64,000 nt of DNA from Ampullaceana balthica (lineage: Eukaryota; Mollusca; Gastropoda; Lymnaeidae): the NCBI GenBank assembly GCA_944989445.1, contig CALYLW010000330.1, forward strand, positions 278,501 through 342,500. The letters are read 5' to 3'. Each line of letters opens with the position of its first letter. The first letter of the stretch is position 1. This document shows positions 43,895 to 54,245 of the stretch, one piece after another. The translations under genes and the position numbers were made by a program. The notes beneath the pieces were generated by a model. It did not search any database, was not told the DNA's origin, and saw only the letters and a list, made by a program, of their open reading frames with translations.

Positions 43895-45047
43895 TTTCTA
43901 TAAATCCTTTATTTCAGAGATATAAATAAAAGTATGTTCATTATAATACGCATCGCACGACAATCCAAAAATCCAAAATTTTTATTACCGTATATACTCG
44001 TTCTATAGCCCGTTCGTTCATAAGCCGACGTCCCCAACTTTTGGAAGAGAAAGGTATTAAAAGTGTATAACCCGATCGCAAGCCGACCACAAAAAAATAA
44101 TAGGACTGCTTAAACAAAATGGTACAATTTTTTTTTACACTTCAAGCTAAATCGGTCATTATGATTGTTTACTTTGTACTGCCTATCTTTGTCTTTGTGC
44201 TCTTTGTTAGGCAAGAATTCTTTGGTAAACAGTGACGAAAGCACGTTATACATTAAAATTTGTTGTTGAAAACAAAATTTGTAAAACATTTTATTAAAAC
44301 GTTCAAAAAAATAAATAAAATGATTAAATAAGGTAAGTGCAGATGTTTAATAATATATTATAGCTTCTGGTAAAGCAGTCGAATCTTGTAGAATGTAGTA
44401 AAGGACCTTGATGATCTAAAATAAATATTCAATATCCATGCAGAAATACGTTAATGGCCCGCTCATAAGCCGACCCCCAACCTTTTCCCCTAGATTTTGT
44501 CCAAAAAAGATCACTTGCGAAAGAGTATATACGGTATGTTTCATAGTCTCATATATAAAGGAATTATAGTAAACAAAAGAACTACCATAGTCTGCCTGCT
44601 AAAATTCTGCTCGATTTGATCACGAGAAAAGGGTTATAAAAACATGTTTAAAGTAATGTACACCGCGCGACAGATAGCATAAACATTTACAGATCGGGGA
44701 GATATTTTAAAAAAGTATCGTCAATATAATACGCACCACACCGCGCGACAGGAAAGTATTAAAAAGGTTGTTCAATATAATATGCACGGCGATGGCGATA
44801 GTCTAGCACAAAAATTAACATGCTACATAGGGATAAATAGAGATAATTTAAAAGTTCATTAATTTAATTACATTACAGTCGATCGATCTGAAATTTTGGT
44901 AGATCATTTTTATCGTCTGCACGAGTCTGCCTGCAAAAGTTCAGATCGCTAGCATACGAGAAAGTGGGCTCAAAATCGATTTAAAGTTTTTTCGGCAAAC
45001 AAACAATCAAGCAAACAGACGCAACAAGTTAATAGAAAGGATTTTAA
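43895..45047 (-). repeat. Family B element, copy 6, interrupted by a TA MITE
   Basis: On + it opens TATAAATCCTTTATTTCAGA and closes AAGTTAATAGAAAGGATTTT. It includes ATAATACGCATCGCACGACA, AACATGTTTAAAGTAATG and CGATCGATCTGAAATTTTGG, in the same order as the copy at 61050-61556. A 548-bp MITE (43988-44535) splits it. Confidence 0.78.
43988..44535. mobile_element. TA-flanked MITE, CCGTATATACTCG type, 548 bp
   Basis: Inverted termini CCGTATATACTCG...ATAAGCCGAC and, from the right, CCGTATATACTCTTTCGC. TA lies on both sides (43986-43987 and 44536-44537). The sister family B copy at 61129-61134 shows a single TA at this point, an apparent empty site. A second shorter member is at 55901-56227. No coding sequence. 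Confidence 0.85.
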
Positions 45048-45885
45048 AAAATAGATACGTGGGATGTAATTGACATTGTGAAGTCACTAGCTGGTATAAT
45101 AGAGTCAAGTTTAGAGCGTCAAAAATATTTTACTTATCAAGTTTGGGGCGCGATTCAAACAGTTCTGCCAGTTAAAACACAATCGCTTTTAGAATTTAAA
45201 GTTACATCTTTTGGGCGTCCATTTATATTTGTTACATTTGTTACGCACTTGACCAAATGTGCGAGACGGTGCGAAGCTGCGCATGGGAGTGCTTCATGGT
45301 GCGGACTGGGATACCAGATCCACTCTTGTGTGGTCTTACACCAAAAACGAGTAACGTCATTAGCTTTACTTTTAGAAGTTGTCCATGTAACACTCCTTCT
45401 ACTCCTCACCCCCCCCCACACACACACAATCTTTAAACTAAACAACGCAAAAATATCAAATTAAAAAAAAACATTTTCTTTTTTTTTATTCATCTGAAAT
45501 TCTAGCCTCATTTCGACCCACTATTCTCCCCCCCCCCTTTTTGTTTTTCCCCCAACCCTATTCTATTAAAAAGCCGCCCATGGGGTTTAAGTACCCGTAG
45601 TTCTGGATCAAATCAAGGGCAGTGACGCAATTAATTTCGGACCACCAAAACGTCATTGCGCTAATGTGTCCGTCACTTTTCTTACATTGCAATGTTCAAC
45701 GTGGATTCTCTAAAACGGATTACCCGCATGTCCCCCCACCCCACCCCACCCCAAGCCACACGATGGCCAGGTTTAAACACACGTTTTCACGTAGGGTGCA
45801 AACTCGAAGAAAGAAAACACCGCCTCTTGTTTTCTGTCAGCGAGTTTTTATTTGTGTTTCTGGCGTTTTAGTGAAACTGTGTCGG
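45048..45885. other. Unannotated DNA
   Basis: A 128-codon frame at 45078-45464 has no recognisable domain. A CCCCA-rich run lies at 45732-45755. Confidence 0.45.
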
Positions 45886-46204
45886 GAAGATGGTAGTGAA
45901 AGCTGGGGTGGTAAAGGTTGTGAAGATGGTAGAGTAAGCTGGGCTGGTATAGGTTGTGAAGATGGTAGAGTAAGCTGGGGTGGTATAGGTTGTGAAGATG
46001 GTAGAGTCAGCTGGGGTGGTAAAGGTTGTGAAGATGGTAGAGTCAGCTGGGGTGGTATAGGTTGTGAAGATGGTAGAGTCAGCTGGGGTGGTATAGGTTG
46101 TGAAGATGGTAGAGTCAGCTGGGGTGGTATAGGTTGTGAAGATGGTAGAGTCAGCTGGGGTGGTATAGGTTGTGAAGATGGTAGAGCCAGCTGGGGTGGT
46201 ATAG
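45886..46204. repeat. 36-bp minisatellite, left part, ~9 copies
   Basis: Unit GAAGATGGTAGAGTCAGCTG followed by GGGTGGTATAGGTTGT. The array stops in mid-unit at GGTATAG (46204), where the LTR element begins, and resumes at 49761. Because 36 is a multiple of three, frames on both strands remain open over it; they are not genes. Confidence 0.95.
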
Positions 46205-46515
46205 TGTCACATCTGATTAACATAATTTTGTGACGTAAGGTCACGTGTACAAGAGACGCGGGAAGAAAGGAGCATTTCTATTGGTTGAAAGTGTTGGGCG
46301 AGGAGTTGTGTGTAGACTTCCGACGAGGAAGGTTGTGTGAGTGAATGAATCAAGATTTCCACGTTATATTACCTCAAATGATTCTTATGTGTACAATATA
46401 TATATATATATATTAAAGATTGTTTTGGATAAACGAATTCTTCAGTGAATTATTGTGCACAAGATTAATTATGTGAGAACGCTACATAAAAGAGAAATAT
46501 AAAGTTATCGTTACA
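46205..46515 (+). repeat. 5' LTR
   Basis: TGTCACATCTG...GTTATCGTTACA, 311 bp. A TATATATATATA run lies at 46399-46412 and a candidate poly(A) signal region ATTAAAG follows it. It should carry the promoter of the element, but no motif is certain enough to mark. Confidence 0.92.
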
Positions 46516-46528
46516 TTGGTGCAGAAGT
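46516..46528 (+). promoter_or_regulatory. Candidate primer-binding site
   Basis: TTGGTGCAGAAG immediately after the 5' LTR. TGG complements the CCA end of a tRNA, as expected for minus-strand priming. The tRNA is not identified. Confidence 0.6.
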
Positions 46529-47368
46529 AAAAGTTCTATGTGAACACGTACAAGAATGAAAGAGGTTTCGTGGAAATAAGTATTGGATATTTCCAAAAAA
46601 GGAAAGTATTCTTTAAAATAAGAAATAATAACAGCTATAGTATTTTTTGAATATTCAAGTTCGTAAGAAGCTGTGAATAAACTTTTGTGGTTCAATGAAA
46701 ATACAAGAAGATTTCAAAATGGCGGCATAATCGGCACGTGTCCGCAGTGTATAAAACTGGATCAGACTAGTTGGTTCTACGTCACATTCGACGACAGTAC
46801 AAGCATACTACACAGTACTGGAATCTGGGTCGTGTAGGCTTACTGAATGGTGACACACGGTGAACATATATAGGTCGTGACGTCAACAGGCTCAATGCTA
46901 GTTGATTCCAGGAAATATTTGTAAACATAACATCGAACCGAGAAGCTATGGACTATTCAATGTGTTGGTGTGAATTATAAATAAAGAAACGGAATTTTTA
47001 TCCATTCATTGTGTGAAGAGTTTGATTATCGCAATTTTGGATTAATGGAGTGAACTAAATTGTTTAAAAACTACTCGAAAATTGAAATTTTAACCAAGTG
47101 ACTTTTATTCAAAACGATCGGACCATTTAATATATTTTGTCAATCTGAGGGAGCGTATATATAAAGTATACTAAAGATCCCGTGTGAGGATTCTTTTGTT
47201 GTCTCATCTTGTCAATAACTAGATTTCATGGTTTAGACGTGTCACTTATTTGAACTTAACATTTTGAATTCAAAATTTTTCATTTGGACGATTTATAACT
47301 TTATCAATATATATACATACATTCCTTACCAAATTGCTAGACTCATATTATTCAATCAAAACAAAAAC
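46529..47368 (+). other. 5' leader of the LTR element
   Basis: About 840 bp, AT-rich, with no open frame of note. It leads to the ATG at 47369. Confidence 0.6.
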
Positions 47369-48484
47369 ATGGATTACTACAAGGAATTCACTGCCATAGA
47401 TGAAGAAATAGAAAAGCTAAAAATAGCCAAAGAAGAAGAGATGAAAAAAAACTGCCAAATTAAAAGAGCAGCTAAGAAAAATCAAAGAATTGCTGAAGAA
47501 CAAAAGAAAAATGCGAAAGAATTGCTGAAGAAGAAGAAAAGCTAAGAATAGCTGAAAAAATAGAAAATCAAAGAATTGCTGAAGACAAAGAAAAGCTAAG
47601 AAAAGCTGAACAGAAAGAAAAAATGGTTAAGAGACAAGACATATTTGCAGCAATACAAATTAAAAGTCAAGAAAAAAGGCAAGGTATGAGAAACCAGAAT
47701 CTGCCGAACCAAGGCAACAGACAAACTATTTGTTGGTACTGTAACAAGCCAGGACATATGGCTAAGCAGTGTTACCACAATAAAGGAAAACCAAATAGGG
47801 TGTCACCTAATGACAGCTCTATCAGAAAGAAAATAGAAGAAAGATCAAGACAAGATCATTATGATAAACAAAGGTCGACAATCATGGAAAGAAAAATATA
47901 ATCATAATTCCAGACATAGAGATTATGATCAAGAAAGACAATCATGGAGAGAAAGAAATAATCATAATTCCAGACATAGAGATTATGATCAAGTAAGACA
48001 ATCATGGAGAGAAAAATATAATCATAATTCCAGACATAGAGATTATGATCAAGAAAGACAATCATGGAGAGAAAGAAATAATCATAATTCCAGACATAGA
48101 GATTATGATCAAGATAGACAATCATGGAGAGAAAAATATAATCATAATTCCAGACATAGAGATTATGATCAAGAAAGACAATCATGGAGAGAAAGAAATA
48201 ATCATAATTCCATAAATAGAGATTATAATCAAAGCAGAAGATCATGGAGAGGCAAATACAATTTTGACTCCAGAAAAAGAAATTATGATCAACCATGGAG
48301 AAAGAATGAAAACCAAGACATGAATGATAGAAAAATAATAAAGTTAAATCGAGCACAGACAGAAACTAGTGACACTTTAGCCACTATTAAAAATCAAGTA
48401 TATGATAAAAGAAATGAAGACCATAGTAGCAGAGAAAGAGATGGCACTAGTGAATCTGAAACCATTCGTGTGAGAATCATCTGA
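47369..48484 (+). pseudogene. Gag-like gene with CCHC zinc knuckle and 20-aa repeats, frameshifted
   Basis: The start chosen is the ATG at 47369 (MDYYKEF...). The first ~110 residues are rich in Lys, Glu and Ala with repeated RIAEE motifs and should form a coiled coil. A frameshift near 47510 leads to a second frame with CWYCNKPGHMAKQC (about 47731-47772), a classical C-x2-C-x4-H-x4-C nucleic-acid-binding knuckle of retroelement Gag. A second frameshift near 47870 leads into six repeats of a basic 20-residue unit (RQSWREKYNHNSRHRDYDQ). The protein would bind element RNA in a Gag particle. No capsid core that I can recognise precedes the knuckle, so the Gag is either very divergent or shortened. 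Confidence 0.75.
47875..48240 (+). repeat. 60-bp in-frame tandem repeat, 6 copies, two alternating types
   Basis: Units alternate between GAGAAAAATATAATCATAAT and GAGAAAGAAATAATCATAAT, so the true period is 120 bp. Each encodes a basic, Asn/Arg/Asp-rich 20-residue block. The later copies are more diverged. Confidence 0.95.
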
Positions 48485-48697
48485 ATTAGGAAGAACAATT
48501 GGTTGTGTATTAAGCCAAATCAAAAACTTACAGATAAAGACAATGATTTTCAGATAAAGCTTTCTGACAGTGACTCATCTGGTCGAAATTCTATTGAACT
48601 ATCTGGAAGCAAAAATGACATCTCAAAAGCTAAGAAACTTATTCAAGATGCTGGAATTGAAATTATGAATGAACATAATCGAAGTCATGGTTGGTGA
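48449..48697 (+). pseudogene. KH-like RNA-binding domain relic
   Basis: Across three frames one sees, in the right order, IRVRI (about 48460), ELGRTIG (about 48483-48503), SQIKNLQ (48518-48538), IKLSDSD (48556-48576) and SIELSGSKNDISKAKKLI (48590-48643). This is the layout of a type I KH domain: beta strand, LG.IIG with the GxxG loop, helix, strand, strand, helix. Single-base indels near 48480 and 48545 break the frame. The GxxG loop is not canonical (GCVL after TI). It lies downstream of the gag knuckle and upstream of the RNase H tail. Capture of a host sequence or an unusual Gag extension are both possible. Confidence 0.6.
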
Positions 48698-48788
48698 ATT
48701 ATTGAACATTTAACAGTCTGAAGAAACATTCAAAGCCCATCGATTTGAATTCATACTCGTCAATTGAAGAATGACTATATTGAACTAG

Positions 48789-48896
48789 GCTATGCTATTA
48801 GCCGACTACAAATTTGACATTAAACCTGTGAAGGGAAAGGACAATGTGGTTGCAGACATATTAAGTAGAATGACAATAAATAAAGACACTCTGTGA
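48789..48896 (+). pseudogene. C-terminal remnant of Ty3/gypsy RNase H
   Basis: An open stretch of 35 codons with KPVKGKDNVVADILSRM, matching the strongly conserved P.G..N.VADALSR end of Ty3/gypsy ribonuclease H, where it joins the connection to integrase. A stop follows at 48894. Everything upstream in pol (protease, reverse transcriptase) and integrase downstream is gone. It shows that the element descends from a gypsy-type retrotransposon. Confidence 0.8.
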
Positions 48897-49015
48897 ACTC
48901 CTAACTGATAAAACCAGAGACTATTAAAAAGACATTCTGTGAATTACTAAATGATAAAATAAGAGACTGTTTTAACATTAGTCTGTGAATTCCTAAAGGA
49001 TACAAACAGAGACTG
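48880..49015 (+). repeat. ~60-bp degenerate repeat, ~2.5 copies
   Basis: AAAGACACTCTGTGAACTCC, AAAGACATTCTGTGAATTAC and TTAGTCTGTGAATTCCTAAA start related blocks, each followed by GAT(A)AAA...AGAGACT. Confidence 0.75.
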
Positions 49016-49179
49016 TAATTATATTAATATTTTTATTTGTTGAACAATGGACAAGGAACAGTGTTTGAATTCCATTGGATTATTAGTTAATTTTAATAAT
49101 ATTGAGTGTTTAAATGTTTTAATTACACAAAATTACAGATGTGTTTAAAAGTCCATTTTCATTTTTTCAGCACAGGTAG

Positions 49180-49310
49180 ACGGCTGCAGTCCTACAGATT
49201 TTTTCTCATTATTTCTTATGTTAAGACTGTTGCAGTTCTACAGATTTTTTCTCATTATTTCTTATGTTTAGACTGTTGCAGTCCTACAGATTTTTTCTTA
49301 TTGATTCTAT
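49180..49310 (+). repeat. ~47-bp tandem repeat, ~2.5 copies
   Basis: GCAGTCCTACAGATTTTTTC followed by TCATTATTTCTTATGTTAAG; three starts, the last truncated. Lies in the 3' non-coding part of the LTR element. Confidence 0.85.
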
Positions 49311-49436
49311 ATCCAGAAGTTGTATGTAAGAAAATGAATGTTCATTGATGATAAATATTTGAAATTTGAATATAGATATAGATTGATTTGATTTTATGAA
49401 GACCAAAAATGTTGTATTTCATAAACATTTTTTTTT

Positions 49437-49452
49437 GAAGGATGGGGGTGAA
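49437..49452 (+). promoter_or_regulatory. Polypurine tract
   Basis: GAAGGATGGGGGTGAA sits directly before the 3' LTR, the position and composition expected for the plus-strand primer of reverse transcription. It contains two T residues. Confidence 0.65.
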
Positions 49453-49760
49453 TGTCACATCTGATTAACATAATTTTGTGACGTAAGGTCACGTGTACAA
49501 GAGACGCGGGAAGAAAGGAGCATTTCTATTGGTTGAAAGTGTTGGGCGAGCAGTTGTGTGTAGACTTCCGACAGGGAAGGATGTATAGTGAATAACTCAA
49601 GATTTCCACGTTATATTACCTCAAATGATTCTTATGTGTACAATATATATGTATATTAAAGTTGTTTTGGATAAACGAATTCTTCAGTGAATTATTGTGC
49701 ACAAGATTAATTACTGTGAGAACGCCTACATAGAAAGAGAAATATAAAGTTATCGTTACA
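49453..49760 (+). repeat. 3' LTR
   Basis: Direct repeat of the 5' LTR with a shorter TATA run (TATATATGTATA) and scattered differences, followed by the target duplication TATAG (49761-49765). Confidence 0.92.
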
Positions 49761-49990
49761 TATAGGTTGTGAAGATGGTAGAGTAAGCTGGGGTGGTATA
49801 GGTTGTGAAAGATGGTAGAGTAAGCTGGGGTGGTATAGGTTGTGAAGATGGTAGAGTCAGCTGGGGTGGTAAAGGTTGTGAAGATGGTAGAGTCAGCTGG
49901 GGTGGTATAGGTTGTGAAGATGGTAGAGTAAGCTGGGGTGGTATAGGTTGTGAAGATGGTAGAGAAAGCTGGGGTGGTAGGTTGGGAAAA
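49761..49990. repeat. 36-bp minisatellite, right part, ~6 copies
   Basis: Resumes as TATAGGTTGTGAAGATGG, in phase with the left part once one TATAG is removed. Same unit as 45886-46204. Confidence 0.95.
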
Positions 49991-50744
49991 TGGGAGAAGA
50001 GGGAGAGTCAGAAAAGGAAGGACGTGGACATGCCGTTAAAGATGAAATATTAAACCCCCCATGTAAGACAACCAGAAAGTTAACGAGGTCAGAGAGACTT
50101 TCTGCAAAGGTTTTATCCCATTAACATTGTTGGCAAGAATTGCTCAATTGTTGAATTGACTCCATAAATGAGCTGGCCGTGTAATGCTGACACTTAATCT
50201 TGTGCTGTAGGCTGTAGGCGCACGCGTTAACGAGGCTTCGAGAGTTTCCTCTGTATGGTCTTTTCCTTTAATGTCAATGCGTTTCTATGACGTCATCGTG
50301 TACACCGGAGTCGCCGTTCATTTACAGAAATGTATAATCGATACGGTGAAATCGTCGAAAGAGCTTCCTTCCATTAGAGAGAACGACCGGAAGCTGTCGT
50401 TCTTTTTGTGCGTTCATAAATTTCTTAAACTCTAATCAAAATACAAAACTTCATTTAAACCACCATCCTTTTCTTTTTGTTTTATTTCTTCGCCATTTTC
50501 TACCGATCCCCCCCAACCCCGGAAAAAAATCATTTGTTATTTTATTTTTTTAAAGAAGGGAAAAAACTTTTTTCTGCCTTCTTTTCTCTGGCTGTTGAAG
50601 GGAGAGCACTACACCAATATGACACACGGCCAATCATGTGGAATCGTCTTCCTTTTGTTGTCTGCCCATTGATTGCCATGCAATTTTTAAACCTTCCATT
50701 GAAAACGACGGATGTCCATTCTATATTAAACGTGTACGATGTGG
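49991..50744. other. Unannotated DNA
   Basis: No gene recognised. The frame at 50477-50755 is over T-rich low-complexity DNA. Confidence 0.45.
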
Positions 50745-50746
50745 TC

Positions 50747-51990
50747 TGCCAGTAACCATCGCTGAGTGTATATTATGTTCACATACACAGTCAGCAACCA
50801 TCGCTGAGTGTATATTATGTTCACATACACAGTCAGCAACCATCGCTGAGTGTATATTATGTTCACATACACAGTCAGCAACCATCGCTGGGTGTATGTT
50901 ATGTTCACATACACTGTCAGCAACCATCGCTGGGTGTATGTTATATTCACATACACTGTCAGCAACCATCGCTGGGTGTATGTTATGTTCACATACACTT
51001 CAGCAACATCACTGGGTGTATGTTATGTTCACATAGACTGTCAGCAATCATCGCTGGGTGTATGTTATGTTCACATACACAGTCAGCAATCATCACTGGG
51101 TGTATGTTATGTTTACATACACTGTCAGCAATCATCACTGGGTGTATGTTATGTTCACATACACAGTCAGCAATCATCCTGGGTGTATGCTTTGTTCACT
51201 TACACTATCAGCAACCATCGCTGGGTGTAAGTTATGTTCACATACGCTATCAGCAACCATCACTGGGTGTATGTTATGTTCACATACATTGTCAGCAATC
51301 GTCACTGAATGTTTGTTATGTTCACATACACAGTCAGCAACCATCACTGGGTGTATGTTATGTTCACATACACTGTCAGCAACCATCGCTGAACGTGTTA
51401 AGTTCACATACACTGTCAGCAACCATCGCTGGGTGTATGTTATGTTCACATAGACTGTCAGCAACCATCGCTGAATGTATGTTATGTTCACATACACTGT
51501 CAGCAACCATCGCTGAATGTATGTTATGTTCACATACACTGTCAGCAACCATCGCTGAATGTATGTTATATTCACATACACAGTCAGCAACCATCGCTGA
51601 ATGTATTTTATGTTCACATACACTGTCAGCAACCATCGCTGAATGTATGTTATGTTCACATACACTGTCAGCAACCATCGCTGGGTGTATGTTATGTTCA
51701 CATAGACTGTCAGCAACCATCGCTGAATGTATGTTATGTTCACATACACTGTCAGCAACCATCGCTGAATGTATGTTATGTTCACATACACAGTCAGCAA
51801 CCGTCACTGGGTGTATATTATGTTCACATACACTGTCAGCAACCATCGCTGAATGTATGTTATGTTCACATACACAGTCAGCAACCGTCACTGGGTGTAT
51901 ATTATGTTCACATACACTGGCAGCAACCATCGCTGAATGTATGTTATGTTCACATACACTGTCGGCAACCATCAGTGGGTGTAAAGGGTG
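50747..51990. repeat. 42-bp minisatellite with a hairpin in each unit, ~30 copies
   Basis: Unit CAGCAACCATCGCTGAATGT followed by ATGTTATGTTCACATACACT and GT. Many units contain GTGTATGT-TATGTTC-ACATACAC, an 8-bp inverted repeat around a 7-base loop. There are three main unit types (GAGTGTATATT, GGGTGTATGTT, GAATGTATGTT). The 42-bp period keeps several frames open on both strands, including a 329-codon frame at 51020-52009; a protein is unlikely since frames on both strands are equally open. Confidence 0.96.
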
Positions 51991-52204
51991 TTCAAATACC
52001 AGGAGTTGAATACTGTGGTGATGTAAGTGACTATCAGACTGACCACTATTGTAATCAAGTATACTAACTACCTAAGTGACCAACGGTGACCTGATTGCCC
52101 TGTGTTGTTGCCATGTAGTTGGAGCATAGAGGTGATTGTTACTTATACATCATAATAACCTGGGGTTTTCATAGATACATGTATTATATAACAAGAAGTA
52201 CCAC

Positions 52205-52616
52205 GCAACAGCTGTCAAAGAGTTGTAGACAGATGTCAAAGTGTTGTAGACAGATGCCCTAGTGTTGTAGGAAGATGTCAAAGTGTTGTAGACTGATGTC
52301 AAAGTGTTGTAGACAGATGTGAAAGTGTTGTAGACAGATGTCAAAGTGTTGTATACAGATGTACTAGGGTTGTAGACAGATGTCCTAATGTTGTAGACGG
52401 ATATCCTAGTGTTGTAGACATATGTCCTTGTGTTGTCGACAATGTCCTAGTGTTGTAGACAGATGTCCTAGTGTTGTAGACCTCATGTCCTAGTGTTGCA
52501 GACCTCATGTCCTAGTTTTGTAGACAGCTGTCCTGGTGTTATAGACTGATGTCCACGTGTTGTAGACCTCATGTCCTAGTGTTGTAGACCTCATGTCCTA
52601 GTTTTGTAGACAGCCT
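52205..52616. repeat. 21-bp degenerate minisatellite, ~20 copies
   Basis: Unit of the form TGTTGTAGACAGATGTCCTA followed by G, with variants GTCAAAG and CCTCATG. Confidence 0.92.
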
Positions 52617-53519
52617 TGCAAATGTTGAATCCCGTGAGCAGACGTTGTCGTGTAAGCGAGTCCCTGACGTAAGTTCACGAGTTTAAATTATTCAGGGGTG
52701 GGGGGAGGGCACATCGAGTGCTCCAACCTCCCTACAGCGTGGATCATGTTTATTGAGCAGTTCTGGTCGGTCTGCACACGACCCATCCGGGAACCAAACG
52801 AGACACGCGTCCAGTGGTCACTGGGTCATCAGAATAATGATAATTTCTCCAGACATGGAAGGGCCGTTGTTTGACGTCATTTATCTTAAGCCGATCCGAA
52901 TTTTCTAAACGTCCCATAGATCTTTATCAAATAATTATTCTTATATAACTTCTGTAAGTTTTACTGAAGCTATGTGTTTTGGATGCCCTGAAGGAAGTGT
53001 AACTAAAGCATTGTGTGTGTTTCTTGGGACCGGTTATGTGGTGCGAGAGAACTCAGTTAAAGGCGCCAATGTTGAGGCTGAACCAAATAGCCGCCTACCT
53101 TGTAATCAACAGGGGCACCGTTACTCTAAAAGAATTAGCAATGACCATGAGTTGATAGTTTGATTTGGTGTTCAAATCCTAATCTGTTACAGGCTGTGTT
53201 TTCAAGTCTTGTGTATTAAAAACAAAAGTCAGATGGTCCACGCCTAAAATAAATATGTACTAAACAAGACAAGAAGACATACGCATTGACTCAAAGCCTT
53301 CAGCAAGAAATGAAATTACTTTAAAAAAAACCAAAAAACAAAACAAAACAAAAAAGCAGACAAACAATCAGGCAAAAAGAGAATAAGAAACTAGAATGGA
53401 ATTTGTTTATTAACTCGGCGTTTTCTATCTGAAGCTTAATAAGATAGTTAACTCGTGATCTTTGGATTCTGATACAACAGTTTCTAAACCAGTCAAACAG
53501 CATTGCTTAGATTATTTCC
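52617..53519. other. Unannotated DNA
   Basis: Frame 52972-53163 has no recognisable domain. A-rich run at 53321-53350. Confidence 0.45.
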
Positions 53520-54245
53520 CAAGTCAGGCAGCATCGTCTAGAGACTCTAGACCAAGTTCCCAGTCAGATAGCATTGTCTAGGCCGAGTTCCAGTCAGATA
53601 GCATTGTCTAGGCCGAGTTCCAGTCAGATAGCATTGTCTAGGCCGAGTTCCAGTCAGATAGCATTGTCTAGGCCGAGTTCCAGTCAGATAGCATTGTCTA
53701 GGCCGAGTTCCAGTCAGATAGCATTGTCTAGGCCGAGTTCCAGTCAGATAGCATTGTCTAGGCCGAGTTCCAGTCAGATAGCATTGTCTAGGCTGAGTTC
53801 CAGTCAGATAGCATTGTCTAGGCCGAGTTCCAGTCAGATAGCATTGTCTAGGCCGAGTTCCAGTCAGATAGCATTGTCTAGGCCGAGTTCCAGTCAGATA
53901 GCATTGTCTAGGCTGAGTTCCAGTCAGATAGCATTGTCTAGGCCGAGTTCCAGTCAGATAGCATTGTCTAGGCCGAGTTCCAGTCAGATAGCATTGTCTA
54001 GGCCGAGTTCCAGTCAGACAGCATTGTCTAGGCCGAGTTCCAGTCAGATAGCATTGTCTAGGCCGAGTTCCAGTCAGATAGCATTGTCTAGGCTGAGTTC
54101 CCAGTCAGACAGCATCGTCTAGGCCGCCCTAGGCCAGTCCCAGTCAGATAGCATTGTCTAGGCCGAGTTCCAGTCAGATAGCATTGTCTAGGCCGAGTTC
54201 CCAGTCAGACATAATGTAATCGGCCGAGCTCACAGTCAGACAGCA
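53520..54245. repeat. 30-bp minisatellite, ~24 copies
   Basis: Unit CAGTCAGATAGCATTGTCTA followed by GGCCGAGTTC, almost perfect from 53581 to 54090 and more diverged at both edges. The 182-codon Ser/Arg/Pro-rich frame at 53574-54122 follows from the 30-bp period. Confidence 0.97.

Larger units (their letters stand above)
46205..49760 (+). mobile_element. LTR retrotransposon (Ty3/gypsy-like), internally deleted
   Basis: Two direct long terminal repeats (46205-46515 and 49453-49760) start TGTCACATCTG and end ATCGTTACA. They flank a 2.9-kb interior. A 5-bp target duplication TATAG precedes and follows the element. A primer-binding-like TTGGTGCAGAAG directly follows the 5' LTR and a purine-rich GAAGGATGGGGGTGAA directly precedes the 3' LTR. 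The interior has a gag-like gene with a CCHC knuckle, a KH-like domain and a short tail of RNase H. Protease, reverse transcriptase and integrase are missing, so the element is non-autonomous. The LTRs differ by a modest number of substitutions and small indels, implying a fairly recent insertion. Confidence 0.9.

Noticed and set aside
45622..46233. 203-codon frame with CEDGRVSWGGIG repeats
   Set aside because: A 36-bp minisatellite that is equally open on the opposite strand. The right half across the LTR element is not joined to it.
51020..52009. 329-codon open frame over the 42-bp repeat
   Set aside because: The period is a multiple of three, so several frames on both strands stay open together. 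There is no domain and no start or splice context; it is a minisatellite.
53574..54122. 182-codon Ser/Arg-rich frame resembling an SR protein
   Set aside because: It is the translation of a 30-bp minisatellite. The repeat is near-perfect at DNA level including third positions, so there is no sign of coding selection.
53520..54245. CRISPR-like array of 30-bp repeats
   Set aside because: The units are head-to-tail with no unique spacers, and the surroundings are eukaryotic repeat DNA. The same applies to the 26775-27292 and 57485-57785 arrays.
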